The notes under the pieces: generated by a model
Database searches by the model: none
Told to the model about the DNA's origin: nothing
Seen by the model: only the letters and a program-made list of their open reading frames with translations
In this document: one piece after another, positions 1 through 22,890 of the stretch
Layout of the letters: each line of letters opens with the position of its first letter
How positions within the stretch are numbered: position 1 is the first letter of the stretch
Program-made: the position numbers and the translations under genes
Source of the DNA: Saccharina japonica
Taxonomy: Eukaryota > Sar > Phaeophyceae > Laminariales > Laminariaceae
NCBI GenBank assembly: GCA_008828725.1
Contig: MEHQ01001899.1
Span: forward strand, 496,001 to 560,000
DNA length: 64,000 bases
Direction: 5' to 3'

Positions 1-540
1 TTGCACAGGATAGCGGTACTTGGAGGTGCGGCACCTTGCGCAAGTATATACAGGCTCACTTGGGCATGACAGTGCAAGGCAGCAACAGCCTTGACGGTGT
101 ATCGTTTCACTTGGGTGGTTTGTCACTTGTTAACTGCGAAGGAAATTTGGTATAAAACGAATCCCCTTGAAAGTACCCCGATGAAACATACCTGGTATCC
201 ACTAGGTGTCCACTGTAATACCTATACACTATAGTAGGTACGTATGCAGCAGGTAGATATGTCGCCCGTTCACCGAGGGTAGTATGGGTAGGTATGCCTG
301 TTCATCTGTAAATGTGTTGATCTCCTAGTATTTCCCATGGTTTACGACTGATTCGCCCGCTCATATAACCACTTGCTTCATGCAGTCACGCTTCGTTGCA
401 AACCGGTTCAGGCGCTGCCGCTCCGTCCAGTACACACTTTACCTCGCTTCGTCCCCCGGAACAACCCGCCGTATTCATCGCACTATTCCCACCCCCCACA
501 ACACTGTCTGCGCTCTTGATCCCTCCCCCCGTCAGGCCAG
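1..540 (+). other. Upstream MCM5 intron (or non-coding 5' part)
   Basis: No exon with MCM5 similarity is visible here. By the gene model this is intron sequence leading to the acceptor at 539-540. The missing N-terminal exons should lie left of the window. Confidence 0.6.
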
Positions 541-12160
<11,620 letters not shown>

Positions 12161-12570
12161 CGGAAGCACGAAAGCCTCACGTATATTACTCGCACGGCGG
12201 CTTGAGAAGAGCCCTACTCGCACAGCAGTGCAACCGGCCGCGCCTTTTCTTTGGTTACAAAGCAACAACACACCTGCGTCAAGGAATAGACGACTGCCCA
12301 TATCAAACGTACGAGGAAACTTTGGGATCCTATGGGGTTTCCCATTAGTGTGGGGGGTGTTTTCAGTTGAAAAAGGGTTAACGGCCACTCAAGCTGGTCG
12401 AGGGGGGAGGTGTCAAGTGTTACTCATATAGCCCGTTTCGAACCCTACAAGACGCGGTAGGCTCTGATTTCGATCCCACAGGTGAACACGGTATTTTGTG
12501 GCCTTTTCTTGCGCGCACTATCTAGCGAAAAGCGCGAGCTTCTTTAGCTACGATACGATGAATATAGGGC
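12161..12570 (+). other. MCM5 3' flank
   Basis: Follows the MCM5 stop; it should contain the 3' UTR. I see no standard AATAAA signal close to the stop. From about 12411 it resembles 21985-22110, so the transcript probably ends before that repeat. Confidence 0.5.
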
Positions 12571-12740
12571 TTAACCCCTTAAGAAATGGTCCCACGAATT
12601 TGGAAACAGAGTACTTGGAATTAGTGTGGGACAGTTTTTGCAGTTCTGAAAGGGTTAAGAACTGGTCCCACGAATTTGGAAACAGAGTACTTCGAATTGG
12701 AATTAGCGTGGGACACTTTTTTCAGTTCTGAATGCGTTAA
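12571..12740. mobile_element. Two piggyBac-like MITEs in tandem, family P
   Basis: TTAA at 12571-12574, 12655-12658 and 12737-12740 delimit two copies of about 80 bp with the core GGTCCCACGAATTTGGAAAC. The copies share the middle TTAA. The second has lost its left CCCTT end and has an 8-bp internal duplication (GAATTGGAATT). This looks like one element inserted at the target of another, or unequal exchange at TTAA. Confidence 0.78.
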
Positions 12741-13338
12741 GGACTGCACTTGAAATTATAGTCAGATAGTTGTTTCTCTACAGTGCAGGTCTTAAATGGC
12801 TACGAATAAGGCGTCTGTCTGTTTATTGAGCAGAAAACGAAAGCTGCTTTGGCTACTTGCTGTAAGGTACGTACATAGGACGTAATTAAGCAAGCACAAT
12901 GCGATGCGAGTTGCGACGAGCGAAGAACAAAAAACGTGCCGACTCCTTTCAAGCGACAGAAAAGAAGGCGCACAAAGTGTCAACAAGACACGAATGATTG
13001 TCCCTTGCATGCGGCAGAAGCAAGCACTCAATCGATGTCAAACGACCGGTATATAGCATGAGCTACAAGCTCCGCTTCGCAGAGCTGTTAAGAGATGGGT
13101 CTCAGTTGGGATGTTGATTCTCAGCTACGAGTATGATATCTACGAACTATATACAGTAGATAGATACATGTATGGCAATCAGATTACTATGCCCCCCCCG
13201 TACAGCTGGCGGATAGGGGCTACTGTACGAGTACGTACTGGCTACTGCTGCTGCTGCGCGGCAACGTAGCTATCTTCAATAAACGAAGCCGCGTATATAC
13301 GTACGTATCATCCCTTTGACGGGTAGGGGGGGGGGGGG

Positions 13339-13562
13339 TGTACTCATGTCGTGCACGGCCGTAGTCGTATGACCATAGACCCTTGCATCCCTACAATGCT
13401 GGGACGGAGCACGTTGGGTTTTCACCAACCAGGCAGACATTGCTCGCACCAAGCGCGAAGCGCCGTGAGGTATTGGGCGAGTCGCATGGAGCGTGAGCTG
13501 CATCCTGCTAAGAACCGCTTGTGAGGCGGACTTGCATGTGGACGACAGCCTCCAATGAATTG
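13339..13562 (+). repeat. Repeat family A, copy 1, preceded by poly-G
   Basis: A 224-bp segment beginning GTACTCATGTCGTGCACGGC right after a 13-base G run, and ending CCTCCAATGAATTG before another G tract. It is about 90% identical to copy 2 at 14911. Small reading frames (MSTPPPP…) on the opposite strand are by-products of the G tract. Confidence 0.88.
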
Positions 13563-13628
13563 AAGGGGGGGGAGGGGTGCTTTGAGAGACCCCGGATGTG
13601 AGTTACGACGATACAAGGGTCAAGAATG

Positions 13629-13657
13629 ACAAAACAAAAACAAAAACAAAAACAAAA
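13629..13657. repeat. (ACAAAA)n microsatellite
   Basis: About five units of CAAAAA between repeat A copy 1 and the next repeat. Confidence 0.9.
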
Positions 13658-13874
13658 CGCGCTAGTTGAAACCGTGAGCAACACGACAGCGCCGACGACT
13701 GAAGGGATAAAAGAATGATGCACTAGAGGACAAGAAATAACGCCCGGGCGGCCTCTCTGTCGCGCTATAGACTACACTATACAGTCGTATAGCCAGGCCT
13801 GCCTCCAAAGGGGTCTACCACTACCGACAGCTGTACGTACTCATAGGGTATTTGAAGCTCGCCATACCGCGAGA

Positions 13875-14855
13875 GTGCCGGAAACAGGCAAAAAAAGGGA
13901 GAATTATGGGAAGCTATGGGAAACAAAGGGCGCGCAGGCCGAGTCAATTCGGCACACAACTTGTCTCGTGTGGTCCCACCTACAACCTCACAGCCTCGAA
14001 AATGCAGCATTGTTATTCGTGCATGTGGTCAGCCTACAATCTATCAGCTATAGAGCCTATAGAGCCTGCAGGCCTGTTTTGCGCGCAGCTATAATACGAG
14101 GCGTAGCGCCTGTTACCATGACATCATGACATCATATCAATCAAGCAGCATTTGGCAGAAAAAAATGCCCCGAGGTCCGAGGACGGCAGAGAACGCATGA
14201 GTAACGACTAACAATATTGAGTGATATCAAGACACTCCCCAACCATGGCATACTATTAGTAGCTAATACCGACGAAACGCACTAAATATTACAATATTTT
14301 CAACCGATCGATGAATAAAAAAAACGTTACACGACAAGCCGCGTTCGTCGCAAGCAATGGACGCAGCAGCAGCAGTAGCGGTAGCGGTAGCACCAGGAGA
14401 AGAAACCAGTATTCGTACATAGCGTCAATGCGCGGCAGCAGGAGCTCGCGAGGAAAACGCACCAGGTAAGAAGAGAAAAAAATGAGCCAAGTTGAAATCA
14501 CCGGATGAAATAAGCAGGGCTGTTCACGGGTCGGGTCAAACCTCGCGGATCAGGTCGGGTAACGGCGACCCGACCCAACCCGTGAGGGTCTAAAAACCTC
14601 CTGAGCCGACCCGACCCGTGATGATTTAAAAACTTCCTCATCGGACCCGCGGGTCGGGTCATGACCCGTGAAGAGCCCCGGAATTAAGTTGTATACAACT
14701 GAATTTCCGCGGGAACCTTTTGAACCTTTTGCAGGGCATCATCGCATGACGAGCAACAAAACAAAAGGAAAACAGCCGACCGCCTGCGAAGGGCCGACAA
14801 CCAACGTACGTAGTGGAGGGGATTTGACATTCCAGGTATTCCACACTCCCTTCCC
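13875..14855. repeat. Dispersed repeat C, copy 1 (carries a hAT-like MITE)
   Basis: Blocks at 13890-14045, 14309-14380 and 14690-14855 match 22300-22415, 22617-22690 and 22740-22890 in the same order and strand (for example CTTGTCTCGTGTGG, AAGCCGCGTTC, ATCGCATGACGA, ATTCCACACTCCC). An upstream block at 12411-12560 matches 21985-22110. This is an old large repeat, probably a dead transposon; no protein is recognised. Confidence 0.7.
14515..14680. mobile_element. hAT-like MITE, copy 2, with target duplication
   Basis: A 166-bp element starting CAGGGCTGTTCACGGGTC and ending in a near complement (16 of 18 bases). It is flanked by GAAATAAG (14507-14514) and GAATTAAG (14681-14688), an 8-bp duplication with one change. 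The interior is made of GGGTCGGGT/ACCCGACCC motifs. It inserted into repeat C copy 1 and is absent from the matching place in copy 2. Confidence 0.88.
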
Positions 14856-14910
14856 TCCTGGGGGCCAGCCTTTCCAGGAGGGGAGGGGAGGGGGGAGCGG
14901 GGGGGGGGGG

Positions 14911-15134
14911 GTACTAATGTCGTGCACGGCCTAGTCGTATGATATTAGACCCTCGCAACCCTACAATGCCGGGACGGAGCACGTTGGGTCGTCACCAACC
15001 AGGCAGACATTGCTCGCACCAAGCGCGAGGCGCCGTGAGGTATTGGGCGAGTCGCATGAAGAGGGTGAGCTGCGTCCTGCTAAGAACTGCATGTGAGGCG
15101 GACTTGCATTTGGATGACAGCCTCCAATGAATTG
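14911..15134 (+). repeat. Repeat family A, copy 2, preceded by poly-G
   Basis: Starts GTACTAATGTCGTGCACGGC after a G run (about 14900-14911) and ends CCTCCAATGAATTG. Same length and edges as copy 1 (13339) and the partial copy 3 (28146). Confidence 0.88.
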
Positions 15135-15448
15135 ATTTGAATTTCTGGTGTGGCCACTTCCAGAGACAGCAATGGTGTAGTCACTACGTATCTGCCTCGT
15201 GGGCATGCCTTACCATATACCCACTACGTGATACTGTACGTGCATTCCCCTTGTGGGATGCAAAGGTTCTCCACCCCGCACAAAGTGATCTAACTCGGAC
15301 CGCCAGCCGTTTGGTGACCGCAAACAAAAAACAAAAAAACGGCACCCTGGTTGTCTAGCTCACGCAGGAGTGGTCGTGTTTTACAGCGTCGTCGCCAACC
15401 GACGCCAACCCAACGCTATACATATATCATATACTTATAGGGGGGGGC

Positions 15449-15583
15449 GTACTCATTTGTTGCTTGTCTTAGACATTTGACCATTGACCACGCACCCCTT
15501 TCGACACGGAGCACCGTTCCTACGCTCCTATTAAAGACACCCCTAACGTTTGGGCGCTCAATACGTTTCTTCCATGTATTACA
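15449..15583 (+). repeat. Repeat family B, copy 1, preceded by poly-G
   Basis: Starts GTACTCATTTGTTGCTTGTC after a run of seven G and a C, and ends near TTCCATGTATTACA. About 85-90% like copy 2 at 20816. Its first 80 bases align loosely with family A (GTACTCAT, TGACCAT, GGAGCAC), so A and B seem related. Confidence 0.85.
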
Positions 15584-16400
15584 ATCATATTCAGCACCTC
15601 AGCACTGCAGCTGGAGCCCTGAAGGCAACACCTCGACAGAACGGGGCGTCTGAGCGAGAGGGACAGGCACTTTGCGACCAAGAACAGATGCATGCAAAAG
15701 GGCAGTACGAGCACGCCTGAGGAGGCTGCTGTCGTTGAGACGGAGTGCCAACGTGCGCAAATCCAAAGCAAGCTGCATGATAATGCAAGCAACCTCCTGG
15801 AAGAGGACAAACAAGATATATCCACAACAGCCGGGGTGGGGAGTCATCGACAGGGGCTAGAGTATCCTCTCACCAACGGCAGGAGCGGCATCGTCAGGAG
15901 CTGGAATATCCTCACCTGGGGCTGGGGTGACATCGCCAGGAATCACACCCGTTATTACGCCCGCGGGGTTACACGTGATGTTTTTCGTGGGGTCGCACCA
16001 GATGCACAACATCACGCGGCCGTCAGACCCGAGGTTGCACCTCCTACTTCGACTGGGATTGTACCGAACGTACAGCATCACGTGTAGCCAATAACGTGGC
16101 CACCAGTACGATATCGCGCCCAAACATGGAGGGCGCCTTCGTAGTACTGTAGCGAAGGATAATATCATGCCTGATCAGTTGCTCTATACCACGGAGACGG
16201 CACCGCAGGTAAACCTCCAAGATCGGATACCCCTGGACAAGTGTGTGAATCTCGCTCACACCGATAGAGAGACCCAGTTCTAGCGTGAAAGGCCCAAACG
16301 CACGCCACTTCCAACCCTTACGATAAAACATATGCTTGGAGGAGGAAAAAAGAGTGGTCAAAAACTCTTCACAGATCACCAAGATGCCATCCACTCCCAG
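15584..16400. other. Repeat-derived stretch with weak open frames
   Basis: A plus-strand frame at 15692-16087 starts MQKGSTSTPEEAAVVETECQ and looks compositionally protein-like, and overlapping minus-strand frames cover 15857-16409. None has a recognised domain or a supported gene structure. I leave the stretch as probable transposon or repeat debris. Confidence 0.3.
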
Positions 16401-16546
16401 GAGCAGCATCGCCTGAAAATCATCGGAGCGTCAAAATCTGGGGGCATCAGAGCATCAGCGTCTGGGGTCACTGGGTCGCCATCCCCTGGGATCACCGGAG
16501 CATCAGCATCAGAGATCGCCGGAGCATTGTCTCTTGAGATCGTCAT

Positions 16547-17332
16547 AACAGCCGATTTTCCTAATTGAGAATTGCCTTTCCGATGAGAATAAATATCGAT
16601 TAGTACTTTGTTGTTTTTTACGAGTTGTATTTCGCTCACAGTACTCGAATACTTTACCAAATATCATACTTGTCTCCTCTATTCGGGTTATATAGTATCA
16701 GTGCGCAGAATGATCATGGGATACCCTTGTTACATTGTCCTGCTGACCCAGGTAGTATCCAGGGGAGTCACTGAACCATATCCTTAACGAGGAATAAACA
16801 CATAACACGCGCGAACGGCTTATTATAAAATCGAGTAGTAACTACCAGGCTCCTAGTACATCACGAAACCTACACCAATACCACAAATAACACATAGAAC
16901 AAAAATTCTACGCAGCTCGCAAAGTTGAGTATCTACTATTCAATCGGTTGAACTCACAGCTGACGTATTAATAATAATTTTATTTAATATGTTTTTGACC
17001 TAGCATATATGTTCCTCGATGGTAGGTATCGATCCACTAAAAAAAATCGAAATCAACCCCGACAGGCTCGTAAAACAGAGGATATAAGGGAATTGACATT
17101 TATGGGCGAGATACCTCGCCCATAAATCCAGATTTTCTGGGATCTTCGATACCTTGAGACTCCCGATGCCGATTTCGATTTTTTTCTGTGTCATCGACGG
17201 CTGTCACAACGGACAATAGTTTACAGTGTACATTTTGACTGTGAGGGAAGTACATCTCTTACAATTAAAAAAAAAAAAATCGATTTTCGTTCTCATCGGA
17301 AAGGCAATTCTCAATTAGGAAAATTGGCTGTT
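16547..17332. mobile_element. 786-bp element with 43-bp inverted ends and TCAT target duplication
   Basis: The left end (AACAGCCGATTTTCCTAATT, 16547 on) and right end (to 17332) are inverted copies over about 43 bp with one mismatch. TCAT occurs directly on both sides (16543-16546 and 17333-17336). It interrupts the 24-bp array and contains repeat D copy 1. No transposase frame is seen, so it is non-autonomous; superfamily not assigned. Confidence 0.87.
16690..16988 (+). repeat. Repeat D, copy 1 (299 bp)
   Basis: Almost identical to 35251-35712 once the insertion in that copy is removed (starts TATAGTATCAGTGCGCAG, ends ATTTTATTTAAT). The high identity means the duplication is recent. The two copies are 18.5 kb apart in the same orientation; the sequence between has no retrotransposon genes, so I do not call them the two LTRs of one element. 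Confidence 0.88.
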
Positions 17333-17545
17333 TCATGTTCGTTTCATAAAGGTTAACGAACACGTCAGAGCGTCGTCGCTTGGGATCGCCAAAGCATCAC
17401 CGCTTGGGATCATCAGAGCATCATCAATTGGGACGACCAGACTATATTCGCCTGGGATCGCCGAAGCATCTTCGATTGAGATCACCGGAGCATCTCCGCT
17501 TGGGGCTAACGAGGTACCATCGCCTGGTGTGGCCGGAATACCAGC

Positions 17546-18420
17546 ATCTGGAGTCGACGGATCGATGCCGCCTGCTCCGTCAGGGTTTTCACCAACTGCT
17601 CTTGAGCTTCGCCTTCGAGCCAAGCTCAATAACGAGACTGACCGTCAGCGGAGGGAGGGTCGCATGCTCACCGCGGCAGAACCTGTGGGTTCCAAACACG
17701 AGGACAGCGACCCACTGACGGCATCCACGGCCTTCGTGTACACCCTGCAAGCCAACCTTAAGCTTCCCCTTATTCCTGGACGACGATGAGCCCATCAGTG
17801 GGAACCAGACGCATACACTGACTGCCCAATCAACAATGGAGCCGGAGCTGATAACGCCAATCAGTTTTGAGGGGAAGGAAGCTATCTACCGCTCCAACTT
17901 CAGGATGAAGTGAAGCCTCAAGTGACAAACGCTTAGGAAAACGGACCAAGCCCATATACTAAGTATATGATGACCGCCGACACCTATATATTACACGTCT
18001 ACACCAACGAGGTCGAGCCACTGGAAGCGTGAAAAACATTCTCGCCTTTACCGAAGCTGTAGATTATCGCAAGGTCTCTTGGTGCGGGGCGGGCAGAGAC
18101 TCACAATTATTCGGTCTACTAGCTGGTCACTGGCACACTGACTGTTCCCGCTTTGATTGGTTGCATCCCGCCCATCTTCTCTGAGCAATGGTCGCTGTTG
18201 TGCCCATTTTGTAGATTTCGACAGGTCGCAGTCAGTACCAAGTAAGGATGAAATATAACCAGGTCGAATGCTTGAATCGAATAGTTCGCGGGCGATATAC
18301 AGGGGCCGCGAACTGGTTTCCTAAGGGTCCAGTTGTTTTTTTAACGCGAGAGTTAGAGGGGATAGGGGAGGAGCACAAAATACCATACAAGTATCTGTAC
18401 AGTGCGAGAGGTACCACAGG
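17546..18420. other. Unannotated intergenic stretch
   Basis: Short overlapping frames on both strands between 17546 and 17795; none recognised. Nothing else seen. Confidence 0.4.
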
Positions 18421-18545
18421 TCGGTGAGATACCGTGAAATCCCATGGAATACGGTGGGAACTCGTTCAGAATACCGTGGGAGAGCGCGGGAATGGCGGTG
18501 GGATACCGTGGGATACATTGGGACACAGTGGGATGCCATGGAATA
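18421..18545. repeat. Degenerate tandem repeat, core CCGTGGGATA
   Basis: About ten imperfect copies of a 10-12 bp unit (ATACCGTGGGA). On the minus strand it gives a Ser/His/Pro-rich short frame that I take as a by-product. Confidence 0.75.
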
Positions 18546-18800
18546 CAGATCATGGTTGTTGAGTGGAATATGTATGATCTAAATCTTACACACATTTGCC
18601 TGGGTGGGACCTGTATGATCTACAGTAAATCTTACACGATTGTGCAGGTGGGATCTGTACGATCTAGATATTACGTACGTGTTTGCCTGGGTGGGATCTG
18701 TATGGTCTGTATGAGCACATGCTTGCCGAGTGCGATCTGTATGATCTGCGCGATCTTGGTCATATTTGCTGATTTTACGGGATGGGATCTATACGATCTA
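18545..18800. repeat. Degenerate repeats with core GGGATCTGTAYGATCT
   Basis: Four to five units of 50-65 bp containing TGCCTGGGTGGGATCTGTA. The same core reappears near 37180-37245 inside an intron of the armadillo gene, there followed by a 9-bp CACGATCTG array. Confidence 0.7.
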
Positions 18801-19042
18801 CATAATACCAAGTAGGAGTTAAGACTCTCTTATAAAGACTACGTGTTGATTCTGCGCGATCTAGGCTTTCAGTTTGTGTTAGTATGATAGTAGCCAATAG
18901 TTTCGGTACAGTAGTAGGCAATTGACACTATATTTTCCTGTATAGATATTTACTGATGCGATCTGTACGATCTACATATATAAGAAGAGTTGAGATTATG
19001 TTATAAGGCTTAGTTTAGGAAGGCAATCGACAACCTTTACCA

Positions 19043-19112
19043 GTACATGTTAGCTCAACAGACTAATATCAAGAAACTGAATTTCGGATCGTGAGTTCTA
19101 GTCTCACCAAGC
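19043..19112 (+). other. tRNA-like fragment or SINE head
   Basis: TTAGCTCAACAG (19050-19061) resembles the Pol III A box. 19091-19107 forms a perfect T-arm (stem GTGAG/CTCAC, seven-base loop TTCTAGT). The acceptor stem does not pair, so this is not a functional tRNA; a tRNA-derived SINE remnant is possible. Confidence 0.25.
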
Positions 19113-20790
19113 TCCATAATTAGTATTCTAAGAAAGGTGAAAAAAAAAAACGTCTTCAAAAATCACGATATCGGGGTCAAGAATCGCTTTAATCGGGGTA
19201 AAAATTCGGAGTCAAGAATCGCTTTCACGAATGAATAAATCACGATAATCGGGGTCAAGAATTGCCGTCACAAAATATAGTCAAAGTGCGCTTCAGATTC
19301 CTATACTCGTAGTGGTCTGAGATGTAGTTCAGACGGAAAACCTAAGGGACAAACTCTCAGGGATACTTGAATGCCAAATTTGACGACGTCATCTCCAGAC
19401 TTTGGGGGGTGTGGCAGGAGGACCCGCCACCTGGACGAGTACGACCCACGGGAAACTATAGCGTGCACGAGGAGTGATGTCCCTCTTAAAATAATACTGG
19501 TACCAGGTAGGTTTTAACCATGTGTAAATTTGTCCAGTTTCCCACAGCAGCTATACGTCGATACACACGCCGGCGTGGTGGCTCGCTTGACTCGTTTGAG
19601 GCACTACCAGACTTTGTGCCAGAAGAGCGACGTAGGGTCGACGAGCGAGACTCGTGGCGGGCGCGAGTAACGGGCAGAGAGGCGTCGGGTGAAGCTAGAA
19701 GTTGTACGTGGCAATTCGTTCGGAGTTGAAGAAGACGCGAGAGTCACGCCTGGAGGAGACAGGACTCAGAAAGGGATTCAGACAGTAGTTCCATCACTTC
19801 GGCTGTTACTACTGCTGTTGAGATTTTTAAGCTCTACTTTTGGCCATTGACTCGAGCTGTCATTCAAGCTTTTTTTACAAGACCCTGAAGAGTACGCTTG
19901 CTTAAAGCGTGTTCCTTTGATTAAAGCATGCTCTGGGGTATCAAAACCACTTGCATACAGCTGTAGTATCGATCCCTTGGCTACCAAAACTTCTTGCGTA
20001 CAGTAATACTATTTTGATTACCAAAATCACGTGCGTACACTATTGGTTGTTGTTTCACTACCAAAAACCGCTTGCGTGCAGTACGTAGTAGTACTATTCT
20101 TATCGCACGCGTTTGAAAATTCCGCTTTTAGAGACCCTAGGTTAATGCCTATACCAATACTAGGGAATACGTCCGCTGTGAGTTCGACCGATTGAGTAGT
20201 CGATACACATCTTTGCAAGCTACTCGATACATACACCGGCCGTGCTGGGGGTGCTGAGGTGGACAATGGGTTGCTAGCCGAATCGTTGTGCTGAAGGCAC
20301 AAGGCACCCGAGAAGGGGGGATTGGCTCAGACAGCCAGTCAGTGCGCCGGCTATCGATACTCGCAGTCGTATAGGGGGTCAATCGTTGCGCATGGGTCAA
20401 CGAAACAAAAGGAAAATTGCAGAGCGCCCGAAGAGTAGAGCGGGCACCCAACAAACGACGCTCACTCGTAGCAGTATGGGGGTCAGTCATTCCGGTCAAA
20501 GTTGGCGAAAAAAAAACTTGAAATTGCAGGGCACCAGATAGATGAGCAGAAGCTACCCGACAAGCTGTCAAAACAATTCGCGCAGTTCGCTTGTGTGTGT
20601 CAGCTCCCGATTCCTGTCGACATGGGTGTGGATCGCTTGAAAAACGATACAAGCAATGCTCACGTCCTGACCTACTGATGACAATTTGATTTGTTAAGTG
20701 CTGAGCTACTGAAAAGGGGGGTGGAAAATCAACAAACAAAATGTCACGAATAGCATCAGCCAAAACAGATAACAAAAAAAGAAAATAAGT
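19113..20790. other. Unannotated intergenic stretch
   Basis: Includes near-repeats of ATCACGATATCGGGGTCAAG around 19170-19265 and diverged 'accaaaa-cttgcgtac' repeats at 19930-20090. No gene recognised. Confidence 0.4.
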
Positions 20791-20815
20791 GTCTGCGGGG
20801 GGGGGGGAGGGGGGC

Positions 20816-20946
20816 GTACTCATTAGTTGCTTGTCTTAGTCATATAACCATTGACCACGCATCCTTTCGAGGCAGAGCACCGTTCCTATCCTAATAGAGA
20901 CACCTTCAGCGGTTGGGCGCTCATTACGTTGTTTCCATGTATTACA
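20816..20946 (+). repeat. Repeat family B, copy 2, preceded by poly-G
   Basis: Begins GTACTCATTAGTTGCTTGTC after a G-rich tract (20797-20815) and ends TTTCCATGTATTACA, matching copy 1 at 15449. The 224-residue minus-strand frame ending here (MSTPPSPPP…) starts inside the repeat and is not regarded as a gene. Confidence 0.85.
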
Positions 20947-21789
20947 TAGACAAATTTTAAAGTGTCTGGGGGGGGGGGGACTTGGCCCTTAGGTTTGGAG
21001 GTGGCAAGGTTAGGGGTGAGAACAGTGTGTAGTGTTTGGGGGGAGGGGGTGTATCGGGCAGAGCCACAGAGAGACCGAGACGGCGGGGACTATTTCCTTG
21101 ACACGACCGATAGCAGTACCAGGCAGCAATAACGCACAGCCTTCTGCGCGTTGAACTATACGCGCAGCAGCTACAAATCAGCCATTCATATGGACAGCGG
21201 GGGGGGGTTGTTGTTCGATGCTTCTTCTGGAGTGTTTGTTGAGGAAGGCTTGGGCCTTGCGGGTGGAGGGGGCAGAGCCAGCAGAACAGGGAGGCACATC
21301 TAGTCTTCGTAGATCGTGGTTGTTGGTAGCATCGCTTAACGCTTTATCTTCTCGAGGTCTGGGTTTTCAGCTATTTTATCACATTTTTGGTTACAGTCGT
21401 TATGGACACTATGGCTACGTACACAATGTCAGATGGCAAAAAAAAAAAAAAAAGACAGACAGATAGTCTAGACAGACAGACAAGAACATATTTTAGGTAG
21501 GTGTAGAGAACAGCGGGGAATAACGAGAGCGCGAGCCCTAACGTCCACTCAAGCTCGACTAGGGAAGGGGGGACGTGACGGCACAGTAGTCGGAAACATG
21601 ATAAATTTGGCGCTGCTGCTAGGAAGGGGGGACGTGACTGTAGTCGGAAATATAATGAATTTGGCGCGCTGGTGACAAGGTCGAACAGGTCGGGTGTAGT
21701 GTTGTGTTCATGCGGATCTGCCTAGGAATAACTACACGTGACAGTGGAGGACGTAAGCCGTATGCAGTGACATGATTCCCATGATGCAC

Positions 21790-21831
<42 letters not shown>

Positions 21832-21984
21832 GGCAGTATTGGTACTGCAGTGTTTCGTCATGGCGGTGTATATCCGCAGAATCAGCGACATGTCAATACA
21901 TCAATGCATCAAAATCAGATGCAAGTGAGGTTGACTACTGTAGTATAGTACGTAGCAGAATGATACGCACATCGTACCGACGCG
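20947..21984. other. Unannotated intergenic stretch with (CTG)13
   Basis: Contains several G runs, an imperfect direct repeat (GGAAGGGGGGACGTGAC at about 21564 and 21622) and a CTG microsatellite at 21792-21830. No gene seen. Confidence 0.45.
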
Positions 21985-22890
21985 GTCAAGTGGAAGCCTC
22001 GTACTGCTGTTACACGTGGTAGGCCCTGCGTTCGATGGCAAGGTGAACATGTTCGAGGACCTTTTCTTGTGCGCAAATATGGAGTGGAAAGCGCGAGCTG
22101 TCTTAGCTGCCCATGGAACAGAAACGAAAACGACTTTCGAGGAGGGGGAGAAGAGCCCCGTCGTGGGAACTCGAATGTGACTTACACACAACGAACGAAG
22201 GGCGAGGATTCACGCCATGGGTTAGAGGGATCAACAAAAGACAAAAAGAAAAAAAATGCAACTTCTGAAGGGCAAGAAGTAACGCGGACAAAAACGAAAA
22301 TAAAAAAAAATGGGAAGCAAAGACGCCTGCGCAATCGATTCGGCACAGCTTGTCTCGTGTGGCCACCTGCTACCTCGAAACTGCATAATAATTGTTTCGC
22401 GTGCAGCTGCATGCCATCAAGCGTTGAAAGAACACCGAGTTCAGAGGGGGACAGAGAATGTCCGCCGGCGTACAACTGCAGTATGTATGTACATAGTATG
22501 ATGCATAATGATGAATAATGTAACGCCAGTCGTTACGTCAACCATTCCATCTAATTCCATAAACCTTTGAGGCCGACGAAACGAAACACAACGAACGTTA
22601 CAACCGATTTACAACCGATGCATGAATAGATCGCTCTACGCCAAGCCGCGTTCAACGAACGCAACGGCAGGCGGCAGCAGGAGCAGGAGCAGCAGCGTAA
22701 AAAAAGCGGCAGCGGCAGGAGCCAAGAGAAAGAAAAATGAAGGAATTTTCACCAGCAAGATTACATCTGAACCGCGAACCTTTGCAAGGCATCGCATGAC
22801 GAACAAAAAACGATAAACAGCCAACCACCCAGCTGCAAACGCCCGACAAACAACGTAATGAAGGACATGGTACAGATTCCACACTCCCCG
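21985..22890. repeat. Dispersed repeat C, copy 2
   Basis: Co-linear with 12411-12560 plus 13890-14855, without the hAT-like MITE and without the family A and P insertions found in copy 1. Useful as the 'empty' reference for those insertions. Confidence 0.7.

Larger units (their letters stand above)
16400..17545. repeat. Degenerate 24-bp tandem array, split by a transposon
   Basis: Units resembling GGGATCACCGGAGCATCA plus six variable bases occur at 16410-16542 and again, same orientation, at 17365-17545. On the minus strand they read as an eight-residue Pro/Asp/Ala repeat (for example PSGDALAI). A related block occurs near 15880-15940. The array is interrupted by the element at 16547-17332. 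Confidence 0.75.

Noticed and set aside
15692..16409. Opposing frames near 15.7-16.4 kb
   Set aside because: No domain, no splice support, and embedded in repeats; recorded only as unassigned debris.
20149..20823. 224-residue minus-strand frame MSTPPSPPP…
   Set aside because: It starts inside repeat family B; similar MSTPPPP starts occur at every poly-G linked repeat, so it is a by-product.
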